From Candidatus Aminicenans sakinawicola JGI OTU-1 (GTDB taxonomy: Bacteria > Acidobacteriota > Aminicenantia > Aminicenantales > Aminicenantaceae): a DNA stretch of 30,897 bases. The position numbers and the translations under genes were made by a program. The DNA is taken from NCBI GenBank assembly GCA_000493965.1, contig AWNV01000036.1:1-30897 (forward strand), read 5' to 3'. Below are positions 23,308 through 30,610 of the stretch, piece by piece. The notes under the pieces were generated by a model. The model was given only the letters and a program-made list of their open reading frames with translations. It ran no database searches and was not told the DNA's origin. Within the stretch, counting starts at the first letter, position 1, and each line of letters opens with the position of its first letter.

Positions 23308-25713
23308 TTAATCACCAGAATCTTTCACCAAAGCAGCATTAATAATCTCATTTACATCTTCTATAAAAACAAATTTCATTTCTTTCATTATTTTTTTTGG
23401 AATATCAAATAAATCTTTCTTGTTAGCCAGAGGTAAAATCATCTCTTTCACTCCGGACCGCTGGGCCGCCAGAACTTTTTCTTTAATTCCCCCCACCGGT
23501 AGAACACTACCACGTAATGTAATCTCACCGCTCATTGCTACATCCCATCTGATTTTTCTGTCAGCACAGACAGAAATTAAAGAAGTCAGCATAGTCACTC
23601 CTGCAGAGGGACCATCTTTTGGTATTGCACCCTCTGGAATATGTATATGGAAATCATTTTTGGAGAAAATCTGGCTGTCTATACCAAGCCCTTTAGAATT
23701 AGATTTTGCATAACTCAAAGCAGCTTGAGCAGATTCTTTCATGACATCACCAAGGGAACCAGTCAAAGTAAGGTTCCCTTTTCCCTTCATTTTCGTTGTT
23801 TCCACAAAAAGTATCTCTCCTCCAGCAGCAGTCCATGCAACACCAGTAGCCACACCAACACGATTCTTCTTCTGCAGCTGGTCCCTGAATATTTTTGGCG
23901 GGCCCAGGTATCTTTCGATGTTCTGGGATGTGATCCTGGTCAGATGTTTTTTGCCTTCGGCTACTTTCCTGGCTATTTTCCTGCACACCGAGGCAATTTC
24001 CCTTTCAAGATTCCTGACTCCTGCTTCCCTTGTATAGAAAGAAATAATTTTTTTTACAGCACCCTTTGTGAAATAAATCAAATTTTTATTCAGGGCGTTT
24101 TCCTCAATTTGTTTTGGGACCAAATGGCGGAAAGCTATCTCAAGTTTTTCGTCTTCTGTATAACCCGGAAGGCGGAGAACTTCCATCCTGTCACGGAAGG
24201 CCGGTTGGATAGGGTCAAGAAGATTACCGGTAGTGATAAACATAACCTTGGACAGATCGTATGGGACACCAAGGTAATGGTCGCTAAAAGAAAAATTCTG
24301 TTCAGGGTCAAGCACTTCCAGAAGTGCAGATGAAGGATCACCTCTAAAATCAGCCCCGATTTTATCTACTTCATCCATCATGAATACAGGATTATTAGAA
24401 CCACAGCGTCTCAATCCCTGTATAATCCTTCCCGGCATTGCTCCAACATATGTCCTTCTATGTCCTCTGATTTCTGCTTCATCTCTCACACCACCCAGGG
24501 AAATGCGAATAAACTTCCTCCCAAGTGCCCTTGCTATTGAACGGCCGAGAGAAGTCTTCCCTACTCCGGGAGGACCTACAAAACAAAGAATAGGGCCTTT
24601 TATCTTTTTGGAAAGAGTTTTCACACCCAGATATTCAAGGACTCTTTCTTTAACTCTATCCAGGCCATAATGATCCTCATCAAGAATTTTTTTGACATTG
24701 CGAAGGTCCAGATTATCGGCAGTGCGTTTGTTCCAGGGAAGAGCAAACATCCAATCCAGATAGTTGCGAACCACTGCGGTTTCCGCTGATTCCGGATGCA
24801 TCTGGGAAAGGCGACTGATCTGTTTTTCCAACTCCTGTCTTACCTCATCGGATAATTTTAACCTTCTTAATTTCTTCTTATAGCCTTTTATCTCTTCCTG
24901 AATTTCACTACCTTCACCTAGCTCTTTCTGGATGGCTTTTATTTGCTGTCTAAGAAAATACTGTTTCTGGAGCTTATCCATTTCGCCTTTAGCCTCGGTG
25001 CTGATCTTTGATTGGACATCCAGAAGCTCAATTTCTTTGGTCAACAGTTCATAGCATTTTTTCAACCTCTGGAAAGGATTAATCATCTCCAGAAGATTCT
25101 GAGCTTCTTTAATTTTTAAATCCAGATTAGCTGCGGTAAGGTCAGCCAGCCTCCCCTGCTCCTCGATGTTTGCTGCAATGATTATGATTTCAGGGGGGAT
25201 ATTTTTCCCAAGCGATAAAGCCTTGTCAAGTCCATCGCGGACATTCCTGATTAAGGCCTCACCTTCTATAGATTTTTTTTCTTCTTCCAATTCGCGAATC
25301 ACACTTATTCTGGCCCTATAATAAGGCTTATCTTCTTCAAGCTCTTCCAATCTGGCTCTTATAAGGCCCTGTGCCAGAATTCTTACTCTTCCATCGGGGA
25401 GTTTCAGCATTCTCATGACCAATGCAACTGTTCCCATCTCATATACATTTTCGCTCTTTGGATTTTCCGTCTCTATGTCTTTCTGAGTCAGGAGAAAAAT
25501 CATCCGGTGAGAGGAAAGGGAATGCTCAATAGCTTCCTTTGATTTTTCTCTACCCACAAACAAGGGAACAACCATATAAGGAAAAATAACAATATCTCTC
25601 AACATCAGTACCGGCAGATGCTTGGGGATGTTGAGTTTTTGCCCTTCTTCTCCGATTATATCTTCCGGCGGGTCGTCATTGTTATTTTTCTCTTCGGCTA
25701 TTTTTTTCTCCAT
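23308..25713 (-). CDS. lon: ATP-dependent protease Lon
   Basis: An 801-residue cytoplasmic AAA+ protease that degrades misfolded and regulatory proteins. The start is set at 25713 (MEKKIAE), which has GGGGAA 7 bases upstream; an in-frame ATG five codons earlier lacks such a site. The N-terminal substrate domain (~33-220) is followed by a coiled coil (~240-300). The AAA+ module has Walker A GPPGVGKT (380-387) and Walker B VFMMDEVD (~443-450). The protease domain has the Ser-Lys dyad: Ser703 in KDGPSAGVTM and Lys746 in GGIKEKVLAA, 43 residues apart as in E. coli Lon. It lies 107 bases after nrdR on the same strand; no heat-shock-type promoter element (CIRCE) is seen. Confidence 0.96.
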   Translation of the reverse strand: MEKKIAEEKNNNDDPPEDIIGEEGQKLNIPKHLPVLMLRDIVIFPYMVVPLFVGREKSKEAIEHSLSSHRMIFLLTQKDIETENPKSENVYEMGTVALVMRMLKLPDGRVRILAQGLIRARLEELEEDKPYYRARISVIRELEEEKKSIEGEALIRNVRDGLDKALSLGKNIPPEIIIIAANIEEQGRLADLTAANLDLKIKEAQNLLEMINPFQRLKKCYELLTKEIELLDVQSKISTEAKGEMDKLQKQYFLRQQIKAIQKELGEGSEIQEEIKGYKKKLRRLKLSDEVRQELEKQISRLSQMHPESAETAVVRNYLDWMFALPWNKRTADNLDLRNVKKILDEDHYGLDRVKERVLEYLGVKTLSKKIKGPILCFVGPPGVGKTSLGRSIARALGRKFIRISLGGVRDEAEIRGHRRTYVGAMPGRIIQGLRRCGSNNPVFMMDEVDKIGADFRGDPSSALLEVLDPEQNFSFSDHYLGVPYDLSKVMFITTGNLLDPIQPAFRDRMEVLRLPGYTEDEKLEIAFRHLVPKQIEENALNKNLIYFTKGAVKKIISFYTREAGVRNLEREIASVCRKIARKVAEGKKHLTRITSQNIERYLGPPKIFRDQLQKKNRVGVATGVAWTAAGGEILFVETTKMKGKGNLTLTGSLGDVMKESAQAALSYAKSNSKGLGIDSQIFSKNDFHIHIPEGAIPKDGPSAGVTMLTSLISVCADRKIRWDVAMSGEITLRGSVLPVGGIKEKVLAAQRSGVKEMILPLANKKDLFDIPKKIMKEMKFVFIEDVNEIINAALVKDSGD

Positions 25714-25820
25714 ATTTATTCCCCACATTTATTCTCATAAAATTTTTTCAATAACATAATATCTCCCATCTTCTGTTTGTATTCCCTGTCCCTATAATAT
25801 TTATTTCCCGGGAGGCTATT

Positions 25821-26276
25821 TTATTTCTCTTTTAAAAGAGTTTCTAATGCTTTTTTAAATTCTAAAACATCCTTGAATTCTCTATAAACAGAGGCAAACC
25901 TTACATAAGCTACCTTATCCAGTTCTTTCAATTTGCTCATAACATACTGTCCGATTTCAGCAGTAGCGATCTCTTTATCGGGTTTTTCCTGGAGTTTTAA
26001 CTCGATTTCTTCCACAATTTCTTCCAGTTTTGCTACAGGAACAGGCCTTTTTTCACAGGCCCTGAGCAGCCCACGCATTATATTTTGGCTATCAAAACGC
26101 TGCCTTCTTCCATCTTTCTTTACAACCATGTAAGGAATTTCCTCTATCTTTTCATAGGTCGTAAATCTTTTTTCACAGGAAAGGCACTCACGCCGACGGC
26201 GAATAGTAATGCCGTTCTTGCTTTCCCGTGAATCAATAACCTTGCTTTCCGGATTTTCACAATATGGACACTTCAT
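25821..26276 (-). CDS. nrdR: Transcriptional repressor NrdR
   Basis: A 151-residue repressor of ribonucleotide reductase genes that senses dATP/ATP. The N-terminal zinc ribbon has Cys3-x-x-Cys6 and Cys31-x-x-Cys34 around the basic stretch TIRRRREC; an ATP-cone domain covers ~48-138 (VVKKDGRRQRFD onwards). Length is normal. Its start overlaps the end of the upstream membrane-protein gene by 4 bases, so translation is coupled. No ribonucleotide reductase gene is in the window, and no NrdR boxes were recognised. Confidence 0.95.
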   Translation of the reverse strand: MKCPYCENPESKVIDSRESKNGITIRRRRECLSCEKRFTTYEKIEEIPYMVVKKDGRRQRFDSQNIMRGLLRACEKRPVPVAKLEEIVEEIELKLQEKPDKEIATAEIGQYVMSKLKELDKVAYVRFASVYREFKDVLEFKKALETLLKEK

Positions 26277-27301
26277 TGTTCACTCTCTTCTCTTAATTTT
26301 TTTATCTGAAACATGGAAATCCCATCTTTCCAGAGTATAGCATATCCAATTATACAAGTCACTACAAGCTGGAGCGCATGCATCACAATTGTCATTCCAA
26401 CTGCCAAGTTAGGATCAACATTAAAAAAAGAAGTTAGGCCAAGCTTGCTGAAATAGTGAAATCCTCCAACCATTCCAGGAGTTGGAATAGAGGCACCAAC
26501 CATTGTCAGGAACATATAAGGTATAAGAGAAAAGAAAGGAACAGAAACATGATAAGCGAAAAAAAACATCCAGAAAAAAAAGGTAATCCCAAGCCAGACA
26601 ATAACAGAAAGGAGCATATATATAAGTATATTCCCAATAGAATGGAAAAATTTCAGCCCTTCTATAAATTCTTCAATTAGTACATGGATTTTACTGGTAA
26701 CTTTTTGCGGCAGAGGCTTCAGGATGCGTGCAATAACAGAGAGGGTCCTATCTCTGAAAAAATATATAGAAAAAATCAAAATGAGAATAAAAGCAACAAA
26801 TGCAACTGCACCTATTCCCGTAAAGGTCAAAATGGAATAGGTCTCCTTATCTGGATTGAAGTAGGGCGCATAATAAGACTTAAAAAAAAGAAAAACCGCT
26901 AATAGAAAACACATGGCTAAAATATCAAAAATTCTCTCAACAACCTGTGTCCCAAGGACAAATCCCTTTTTCATGTTCTCTTTTTTAGCTAAATATAAAG
27001 GCTTGGCTATTTCTCCCAATCTTCCAGGGAAAGCAAAAGTAACCGTAAAACCGATCACATTAGCTGCAAATCTGTTGAATAAAGTCACACCGCGTTTCTC
27101 ATGCTTTAGGAGATACTGCCAGCGGATTGCACGGGTGAGGAAGTGTAAAGGTGTTAAAAGAATAACAACGACAAAAATGATGATGTTGACATCAGTCAAA
27201 CAATTCAGGACCTCTTTCCATCCGACACTTCTAAAGAAAAAATAGAGAAAACCTAATGTCAGGATAAACACAAAGCTCAAATGAACCCAGGGTTTTTTCA
27301 T
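26273..27301 (-). CDS. Flippase-like integral membrane protein (LPG synthase TM-region/UPF0104 family)
   Basis: A 342-residue protein with about eight membrane segments, of the family containing AglD and the membrane half of lysylphosphatidylglycerol synthase. Family signs are the HFLTRAIRWQYLL loop, the stretch NVIGFTVTFAFPGRLGEIAKPLYL (split here only by its positions ~75-98) and the later PTPGMVGGFHYF glycine/proline motif. The soluble aminoacyl-transferase domain is absent, so a lipid or lipid-linked sugar transport role is likely. The start is placed at ATG 27301 rather than the upstream TTG at 27340, because that TTG is part of the -35 of a strong promoter. Stop and nrdR start overlap by 4 bases. 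Confidence 0.85.
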   Translation of the reverse strand: MKKPWVHLSFVFILTLGFLYFFFRSVGWKEVLNCLTDVNIIIFVVVILLTPLHFLTRAIRWQYLLKHEKRGVTLFNRFAANVIGFTVTFAFPGRLGEIAKPLYLAKKENMKKGFVLGTQVVERIFDILAMCFLLAVFLFFKSYYAPYFNPDKETYSILTFTGIGAVAFVAFILILIFSIYFFRDRTLSVIARILKPLPQKVTSKIHVLIEEFIEGLKFFHSIGNILIYMLLSVIVWLGITFFFWMFFFAYHVSVPFFSLIPYMFLTMVGASIPTPGMVGGFHYFSKLGLTSFFNVDPNLAVGMTIVMHALQLVVTCIIGYAILWKDGISMFQIKKLREESEQ

Positions 27302-27311
27302 CAGATGCAAA

Positions 27312-27340
27312 ATATTATCACCATCACTATTTACTGTCAA
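27312..27340 (-). promoter_or_regulatory. Strong sigma-70 promoter of the flippase-nrdR-lon-thiL run
   Basis: On the minus strand TTGACA (27340-27335), a 17-base spacer and TAATAT (27317-27312). The predicted start near 27305 is only about 4 bases before the ATG at 27301, which has no ribosome site, so the message may be leaderless. This placement argues against the longer TTG-start reading of the gene. Confidence 0.6.
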
Positions 27341-27701
27341 ACTGCTTTTTAAATAGGTTAGATTGGGTCAGGATATTCCTGTCCTCACGCCACTCATCCT
27401 CCCGTACAACCTCTTTCACTGCAGGCGGTACACAAATCCCCGTCCCCGTGTTGAACCTATTATACCGCAGCGGCACACCCTCCTCGCTCCACTCATCCCC
27501 CAGTGTGGCCCCCTACGCTAAACTTGGAGAAACTGGAACAAAGTTTTGTATGAACTCGTTGTTTTATCTGTGATAAGCTCATTCCAGAACGTTGGCAGAT
27601 TAAAATAGTGAAGTTTATACACGACAGAAAAAACGAATTCTCTGTGTTTCATAAATCGCATAAATTATTTTAACGGTTAAGAAGCAACTCACAAAAAAAG
27701 C
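27341..27701. other. Intergenic stretch with a GC-rich segment
   Basis: The 361 bases between the divergent promoters. From about 27370 to 27515 the sequence is clearly richer in G and C than everything around it. On the minus strand it has an open frame of about 60 codons (from a TAG at 27513-27515 down to a TAG at 27327-27329), with no recognisable start or family. The remainder (27516-27701) is AT-rich and shows no gene. The GC-rich part looks like a foreign fragment. Confidence 0.4.
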
Positions 27702-27730
27702 TTGACAAAGCTTAAACTGTATATTAAGAT
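27702..27730 (+). promoter_or_regulatory. Promoter of the AbrB-arsM cassette
   Basis: A perfect TTGACA (27702-27707), a 17-base spacer and TAAGAT (27725-27730). The predicted start is near 27737, at the left edge of the clustered AATATTCAG sites, which would let a bound repressor block initiation. The leader to the first gene is about 64 bases. Confidence 0.6.
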
Positions 27731-27733
27731 AAG

Positions 27734-27770
27734 TCAGAATATTCAGAATATTCAGAATATACTGAATATT
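27734..27770 (+). promoter_or_regulatory. Clustered operator-like repeats
   Basis: TCAGAATAT occurs three times in direct tandem (27734-27742, 27743-27751, 27752-27760). Seen another way, AATATTCAG occurs at 27738-27746 and 27747-27755 and is answered by its inverse CTGAATATT at 27762-27770. The cluster overlaps the predicted start and early leader, a classic repressor position. The likely binder is the AbrB-fold protein of the first gene or an unlinked ArsR-type protein. Confidence 0.6.
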
Positions 27771-27800
27771 ATACTTATTCTTAAAAAGAGAGGTGGCATC

Positions 27801-28079
27801 ATGGCAAACAAGAAGAGTAAACAAGGTTGTTCTGGACAAACAGAGATGAGGATGGAGTGTTGTAAGGTCGAAGCCGTGGTCAGCGTGGATGAAAGGGGCC
27901 AGATGGTACTTCCCAAAGAGCTGAGGGAGAAGGTCGGCATTCGGCCTGGAGATAAGTTGGCGGTGATTACTATGGAAAAGAAAGGGAAAATCTGTTGCTT
28001 GTCCCTCATTAAAGCCCAGGAATTCGCAGGAATGATAAAAAACCTGCTCGCTCCGTTGATGAAAGAGATTTCTGAATGA
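27801..28079 (+). CDS. Cys-rich AbrB/MazE-fold DNA-binding protein
   Basis: A 92-residue protein. ATG at 27801 is chosen over the longer open frame because GAGAGGTGG lies just upstream and the extra residues would be encoded by the operator repeats. Residues ~23-70 are a SpoVT/AbrB swapped-hairpin domain (VVSVDERGQMVLPKELREKVGIRPGD in two parts, positions 26-51). Cysteines occur at 10, 20-21 and 65-66, two of them as Cys-Cys pairs, unusual for the family and suited to binding arsenite or another thiophilic metal. From memory it resembles AbrB-like proteins found beside hgcAB mercury-methylation genes and arsM; no hgcAB is here. As first gene behind the operator cluster and 35 bases before arsM, it is the likely regulator of this cassette. 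Confidence 0.75.
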   Translation: MANKKSKQGCSGQTEMRMECCKVEAVVSVDERGQMVLPKELREKVGIRPGDKLAVITMEKKGKICCLSLIKAQEFAGMIKNLLAPLMKEISE

Positions 28080-28114
28080 TAAGCTACAAAATTTTTTTTT
28101 GGAGGTGACTTGTT

Positions 28115-28948
28115 ATGAGAACAAAAGAAGTAAAAAGAATGGTAAGAGAGAGATATGCAAAAATATCAAAGAAGGAAAACCAATCCTGCTGTCTGGAGCC
28201 TTCGTGCTGTGACAGCTCTGATATGACCAAGAATATTAGTAGAAAAATCGGTTATTCCGAAAAAGATATCAAAGTTGTTCCTGAAGGTGCAAATTTAGGG
28301 CTTGGCTGCGGCAACCCTGTCGCTCTTGCTTCATTAAAAGAAGGTGAGGTAGTTCTTGACCTGGGAGCAGGTGCAGGCTTTGACTGTTTTCTTGCTGCAC
28401 AAAAAGTGGGCAGGAAAGGGAGAATAATTAGAGTTGATATGACTCCTGAGATGATTGATAAAGCCAGAGAAAATGCAGAAAAAGGGGGATACGAGAATGT
28501 CGAATTCAGACTTGGCGAGATCGAATATCTTCCTGCTGCTGATAATTCTGTGAATGTGGTCATCTCTAACTGTGTCATAAACCTTTCGCCTGAGAAGGAG
28601 AAAGTGTTCCAGGAAGCATTTAGAGTTCTGAAACCGGGTGGAAGGATGATGATATCTGATCTCGTCCTGTTGAGGGAGCTTCCTGAAAGCATAAAAAATT
28701 CTAAAGATGCGTATATCGGCTGTGTCTCAGGGGCAATCATGAGGGATAAATACTTAAAGACCGCTAAAGAAGCTGGGTTTGAAGATGTACGAGTGGTTGA
28801 GGAGACAATGTTCCCTTATGAATCCATCTGCAGTGATCCGGCAGTAAAAACAGTTGTAGAAAATTTTAATATACCGGAAGAGGAACTGAAAAACTTATCA
28901 ACCTTTATCGCTAGTGTGAGAGTCCAGGGGGCGAAGCCTAAAAAATAA
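28115..28948 (+). CDS. arsM: Arsenite S-adenosylmethionine methyltransferase
   Basis: A 277-residue cytoplasmic enzyme that methylates As(III) using SAM and thiols, giving methylated, often volatile arsenicals. The ATG is served by a strong GGAGGTGA 7 bases upstream. The SAM-binding motif LDLGAGAGFD is at 81-90. The arsenic-binding cysteines are present: Cys65 in LGLGCGNP, Cys153 in SNCVINLSP and Cys203 in YIGCVSGA, matching the conserved set of known ArsM proteins. An N-terminal pair of Cys-Cys (25-26, 31-32) is also typical. It lies between the AbrB-fold gene and a permease, all in the same direction with short gaps, so probably one operon for arsenic detoxification. Confidence 0.95.
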   Translation: MRTKEVKRMVRERYAKISKKENQSCCLEPSCCDSSDMTKNISRKIGYSEKDIKVVPEGANLGLGCGNPVALASLKEGEVVLDLGAGAGFDCFLAAQKVGRKGRIIRVDMTPEMIDKARENAEKGGYENVEFRLGEIEYLPAADNSVNVVISNCVINLSPEKEKVFQEAFRVLKPGGRMMISDLVLLRELPESIKNSKDAYIGCVSGAIMRDKYLKTAKEAGFEDVRVVEETMFPYESICSDPAVKTVVENFNIPEEELKNLSTFIASVRVQGAKPKK

Positions 28949-28971
28949 TACAGAAGAGAAGGCATCTGTAA

Positions 28972-29733
28972 ATGGATGTAATTAACATCTTCGTAGTCTG
29001 TATCATTTCTTTTGTCGTAAGTATCTTCAGTGTCTCGGTTGGCGGGACCTCATTACTAACAGTTCCTTTGCTTATTTCATTGGGAATGATTTCAAAGAAT
29101 GCTGTTGCCACAAATATGTTTGCCCTCATCTTTTTAAGCATCTCTGGAGCGGTTGGGTTCAGAAAAGAGATAAAAATAACCCAGCATAAGATGTATAAGA
29201 TGTTTGTCTTGTTCTCCATTCTCACTCTGTGCGGATCATTCATAGGAGCCAACCTTGTTTTGGCCATCGATAAGGATACTTTAAGAAGAATAATTGCGAT
29301 TATTATTTTCATTATTGCCTTCATCTTTCTTTTAAAAAGAGATTTAGGCCTAAAAGAAAAGAATGGAAAAATTTCAAAGTGGAAATTCGCTATTGGTACC
29401 CTTTCAATTCTTATTCTTGGCGTGTATGGTGGATTTTTCAGTGGAGGTTACGTTACTCTTCTCAGCTACGTTTTTTTAGTAATTTTTGGCTTTAATTTCC
29501 TTCAGTCAGCATTTATTACCAAGATATTCAATGTATGTTCTTCTTTAGTAGCATGTGTATTCTTTTTTTACCACGGGCTCATTGATTTTTCAGTAGGCGT
29601 CCCATTGGCTTTTTCCATGTCTCTGGGTGCATTCTTGGGTGCACAGTTAGCCATTAAAAAAGGTAACGTGTGGATTCGTAGTCTATTCATTATTGTTGTA
29701 CTTTTATTAGCCATTAAATTACTATTTTTTTAA
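28972..29733 (+). CDS. TauE/SafE-family membrane permease
   Basis: A 253-residue protein of about eight membrane segments in two similar halves, the layout of TauE/SafE (sulfite exporter/anion permease) proteins. The first half has SVGGTSLLTVPLLISLGM and a conserved Asn/Ala-rich loop (NAVATNMFAL); the second repeats the pattern with GVYGGFFSGGYVTLLSY. It starts 23 bases after arsM with AGAAGAGAAGG upstream, so it is probably co-transcribed. The family moves sulfur-containing or other anions; from context it could export an arsenical or a sulfur compound, but this is inference. Confidence 0.85.
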   Translation: MDVINIFVVCIISFVVSIFSVSVGGTSLLTVPLLISLGMISKNAVATNMFALIFLSISGAVGFRKEIKITQHKMYKMFVLFSILTLCGSFIGANLVLAIDKDTLRRIIAIIIFIIAFIFLLKRDLGLKEKNGKISKWKFAIGTLSILILGVYGGFFSGGYVTLLSYVFLVIFGFNFLQSAFITKIFNVCSSLVACVFFFYHGLIDFSVGVPLAFSMSLGAFLGAQLAIKKGNVWIRSLFIIVVLLLAIKLLFF

Positions 29734-29759
29734 CAAAACAATATAAACAGAAGAATGGA

Positions 29760-30314
29760 GTGTTTGTTGTCATCGAATATGTCGATTTCCTCTGCCCAGA
29801 TTGTCTGTACCTGACCCAGCAGCTTGATAAGCTGAAAAAGGAATTCGAAGGAAAAATCAATATTGCCTTCCAGTTTTTTCCACTCGATGCCCAATGTAAC
29901 AGCGTTGTCGATAAGAACTTCCATCCAGGAGCGTGCGAACTCTCTTACATGGCTGCTTATGATCCAGAGAAATTTCTCCAAGTCCACGATGAAATCTTCG
30001 TCAATTTCAGGTCAGCTCGTTCTCCAGAGTGGCGGGATGAACTGGCCCGGAAATATGGGATTGAAGAAGCCGTCAATGATCGCCAAACCAAAGAGACCGT
30101 CCAGCAGATCATCAATACTGGGATGGAATACGAGAAAACATCAGACCTCTATGCACATGGTATCTGGTCAACACCAACCATGATCCTGAACAACCGGATG
30201 ATCATCGGCACTCTTCCCTACTACCACCTGAAGGCTATCTTCCATGCTCTGGTTGAAGAACAAGAGGCTGGCAGCAAGCAGTTCATCGAGAATTGGGTGC
30301 CTCGCCGTAAATAA
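29760..30314 (+). CDS. DsbA-like thioredoxin-fold protein lacking an export signal
   Basis: A 184-residue protein starting with GTG right at the first strand of a thioredoxin fold (FVVIEYVDF). Catalytic motif Cys12-Pro-Asp-Cys15, a second pair Cys46/Cys59 in the FPLDAQCN...HPGACELS region, a helical insert and cis-proline 139 (STPTM) place it with DsbA-like oxidoreductases, most like the thioredoxin part that follows VKOR or a signal peptide in other bacteria. Those N-terminal parts are missing: the frame is closed by TAA at 29715 and holds no better start, and the ribosome site is weak. So it is either a cytoplasmic variant or the C-terminal remnant of a longer gene. Composition is more GC-rich than the permease before it. 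It follows the permease by 26 bases. Confidence 0.7.
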   Translation: MFVVIEYVDFLCPDCLYLTQQLDKLKKEFEGKINIAFQFFPLDAQCNSVVDKNFHPGACELSYMAAYDPEKFLQVHDEIFVNFRSARSPEWRDELARKYGIEEAVNDRQTKETVQQIINTGMEYEKTSDLYAHGIWSTPTMILNNRMIIGTLPYYHLKAIFHALVEEQEAGSKQFIENWVPRRK

Positions 30315-30458
30315 GAGGATCACAATAAGCAGTTGGAGGAATGGGCATATATTTATAATTCCATCAGACCCCATCAATCACTTGATTATTTAACTCCCTA
30401 TGAATATTATCAACAATGGTTATTAAATCACAGAAACAATGTGTCACTAACGTACTAA
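30315..30458 (+). pseudogene. 3' remnant of an IS3/IS481-type transposase (integrase core)
   Basis: Directly after the DsbA-like stop, in the same frame, 47 codons encode the end of an rve-type transposase: a KQLEEWAYIYN helix, the hallmark RPHQSLDYLTPYEY motif, and a polar tail to TAA at 30456-30458. The DDE catalytic residues and 5' part are absent, so it cannot be active. No inverted-repeat end or target duplication was recognised. It marks an old insertion or recombination event between the arsenic cassette and tRNA-Gln. Confidence 0.8.
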
Positions 30459-30472
30459 ACGAGTACAATGTA

Positions 30473-30501
30473 TTGAAAATCTTCGGATTATTTATTATCA
30501 T
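30473..30501 (+). promoter_or_regulatory. Promoter of tRNA-Gln
   Basis: TTGAAA (30473-30478), a 17-base spacer and TATCAT (30496-30501), ending 11 bases before the tRNA. The predicted start is just upstream of the mature 5' end, as usual for tRNA genes. Confidence 0.65.
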
Positions 30502-30512
30502 GTCAAAGTCGC

Positions 30513-30586
30513 TGGGAAGTCGTCCAATGGTAGGACACATGACTCTGGATCATGGAATCGGGGTTCGAATCCCTGCTTCCCAGCCA
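30513..30586 (+). tRNA. tRNA-Gln (anticodon CUG)
   Basis: A cloverleaf with acceptor stem TGGGAAG pairing with CTTCCCA (30576-30582), including the U1-A72 pair typical of glutamine tRNAs. It has anticodon loop CTCTGGA with anticodon CTG at 30545-30547, T-arm GGGTTCGAATCCC and discriminator G. CCA is encoded at 30584-30586. It reads CAG codons. It stands alone behind its own promoter. Confidence 0.95.
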
Positions 30587-30610
30587 ATACAGTCTATTCC
30601 GTGAATGCTT

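Noticed and set aside
22507..24333. Long open frames on the plus strand opposite thiL and lon (for example 22507-23073 and 23641-24333).
   Set aside because: They lie wholly inside well-identified minus-strand genes, show no family resemblance and have atypical composition; they are shadows of the real genes.
27436..27460. CCCCGTCCCCGTG considered as another copy of the GGGACGGTTCT-type inverted repeat.
   Set aside because: Only a short GC-rich core is shared; the TTCTATTTT part and the opposite arm are missing.
27702..27800. Upstream extension of the AbrB-fold gene to 27702.
   Set aside because: The extra residues are encoded by the promoter and operator repeats, and a good ribosome site precedes the ATG at 27801.
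28252..28740. 162-codon minus-strand frame opposite arsM.
   Set aside because: arsM on the plus strand has every expected motif; the opposite frame has none.
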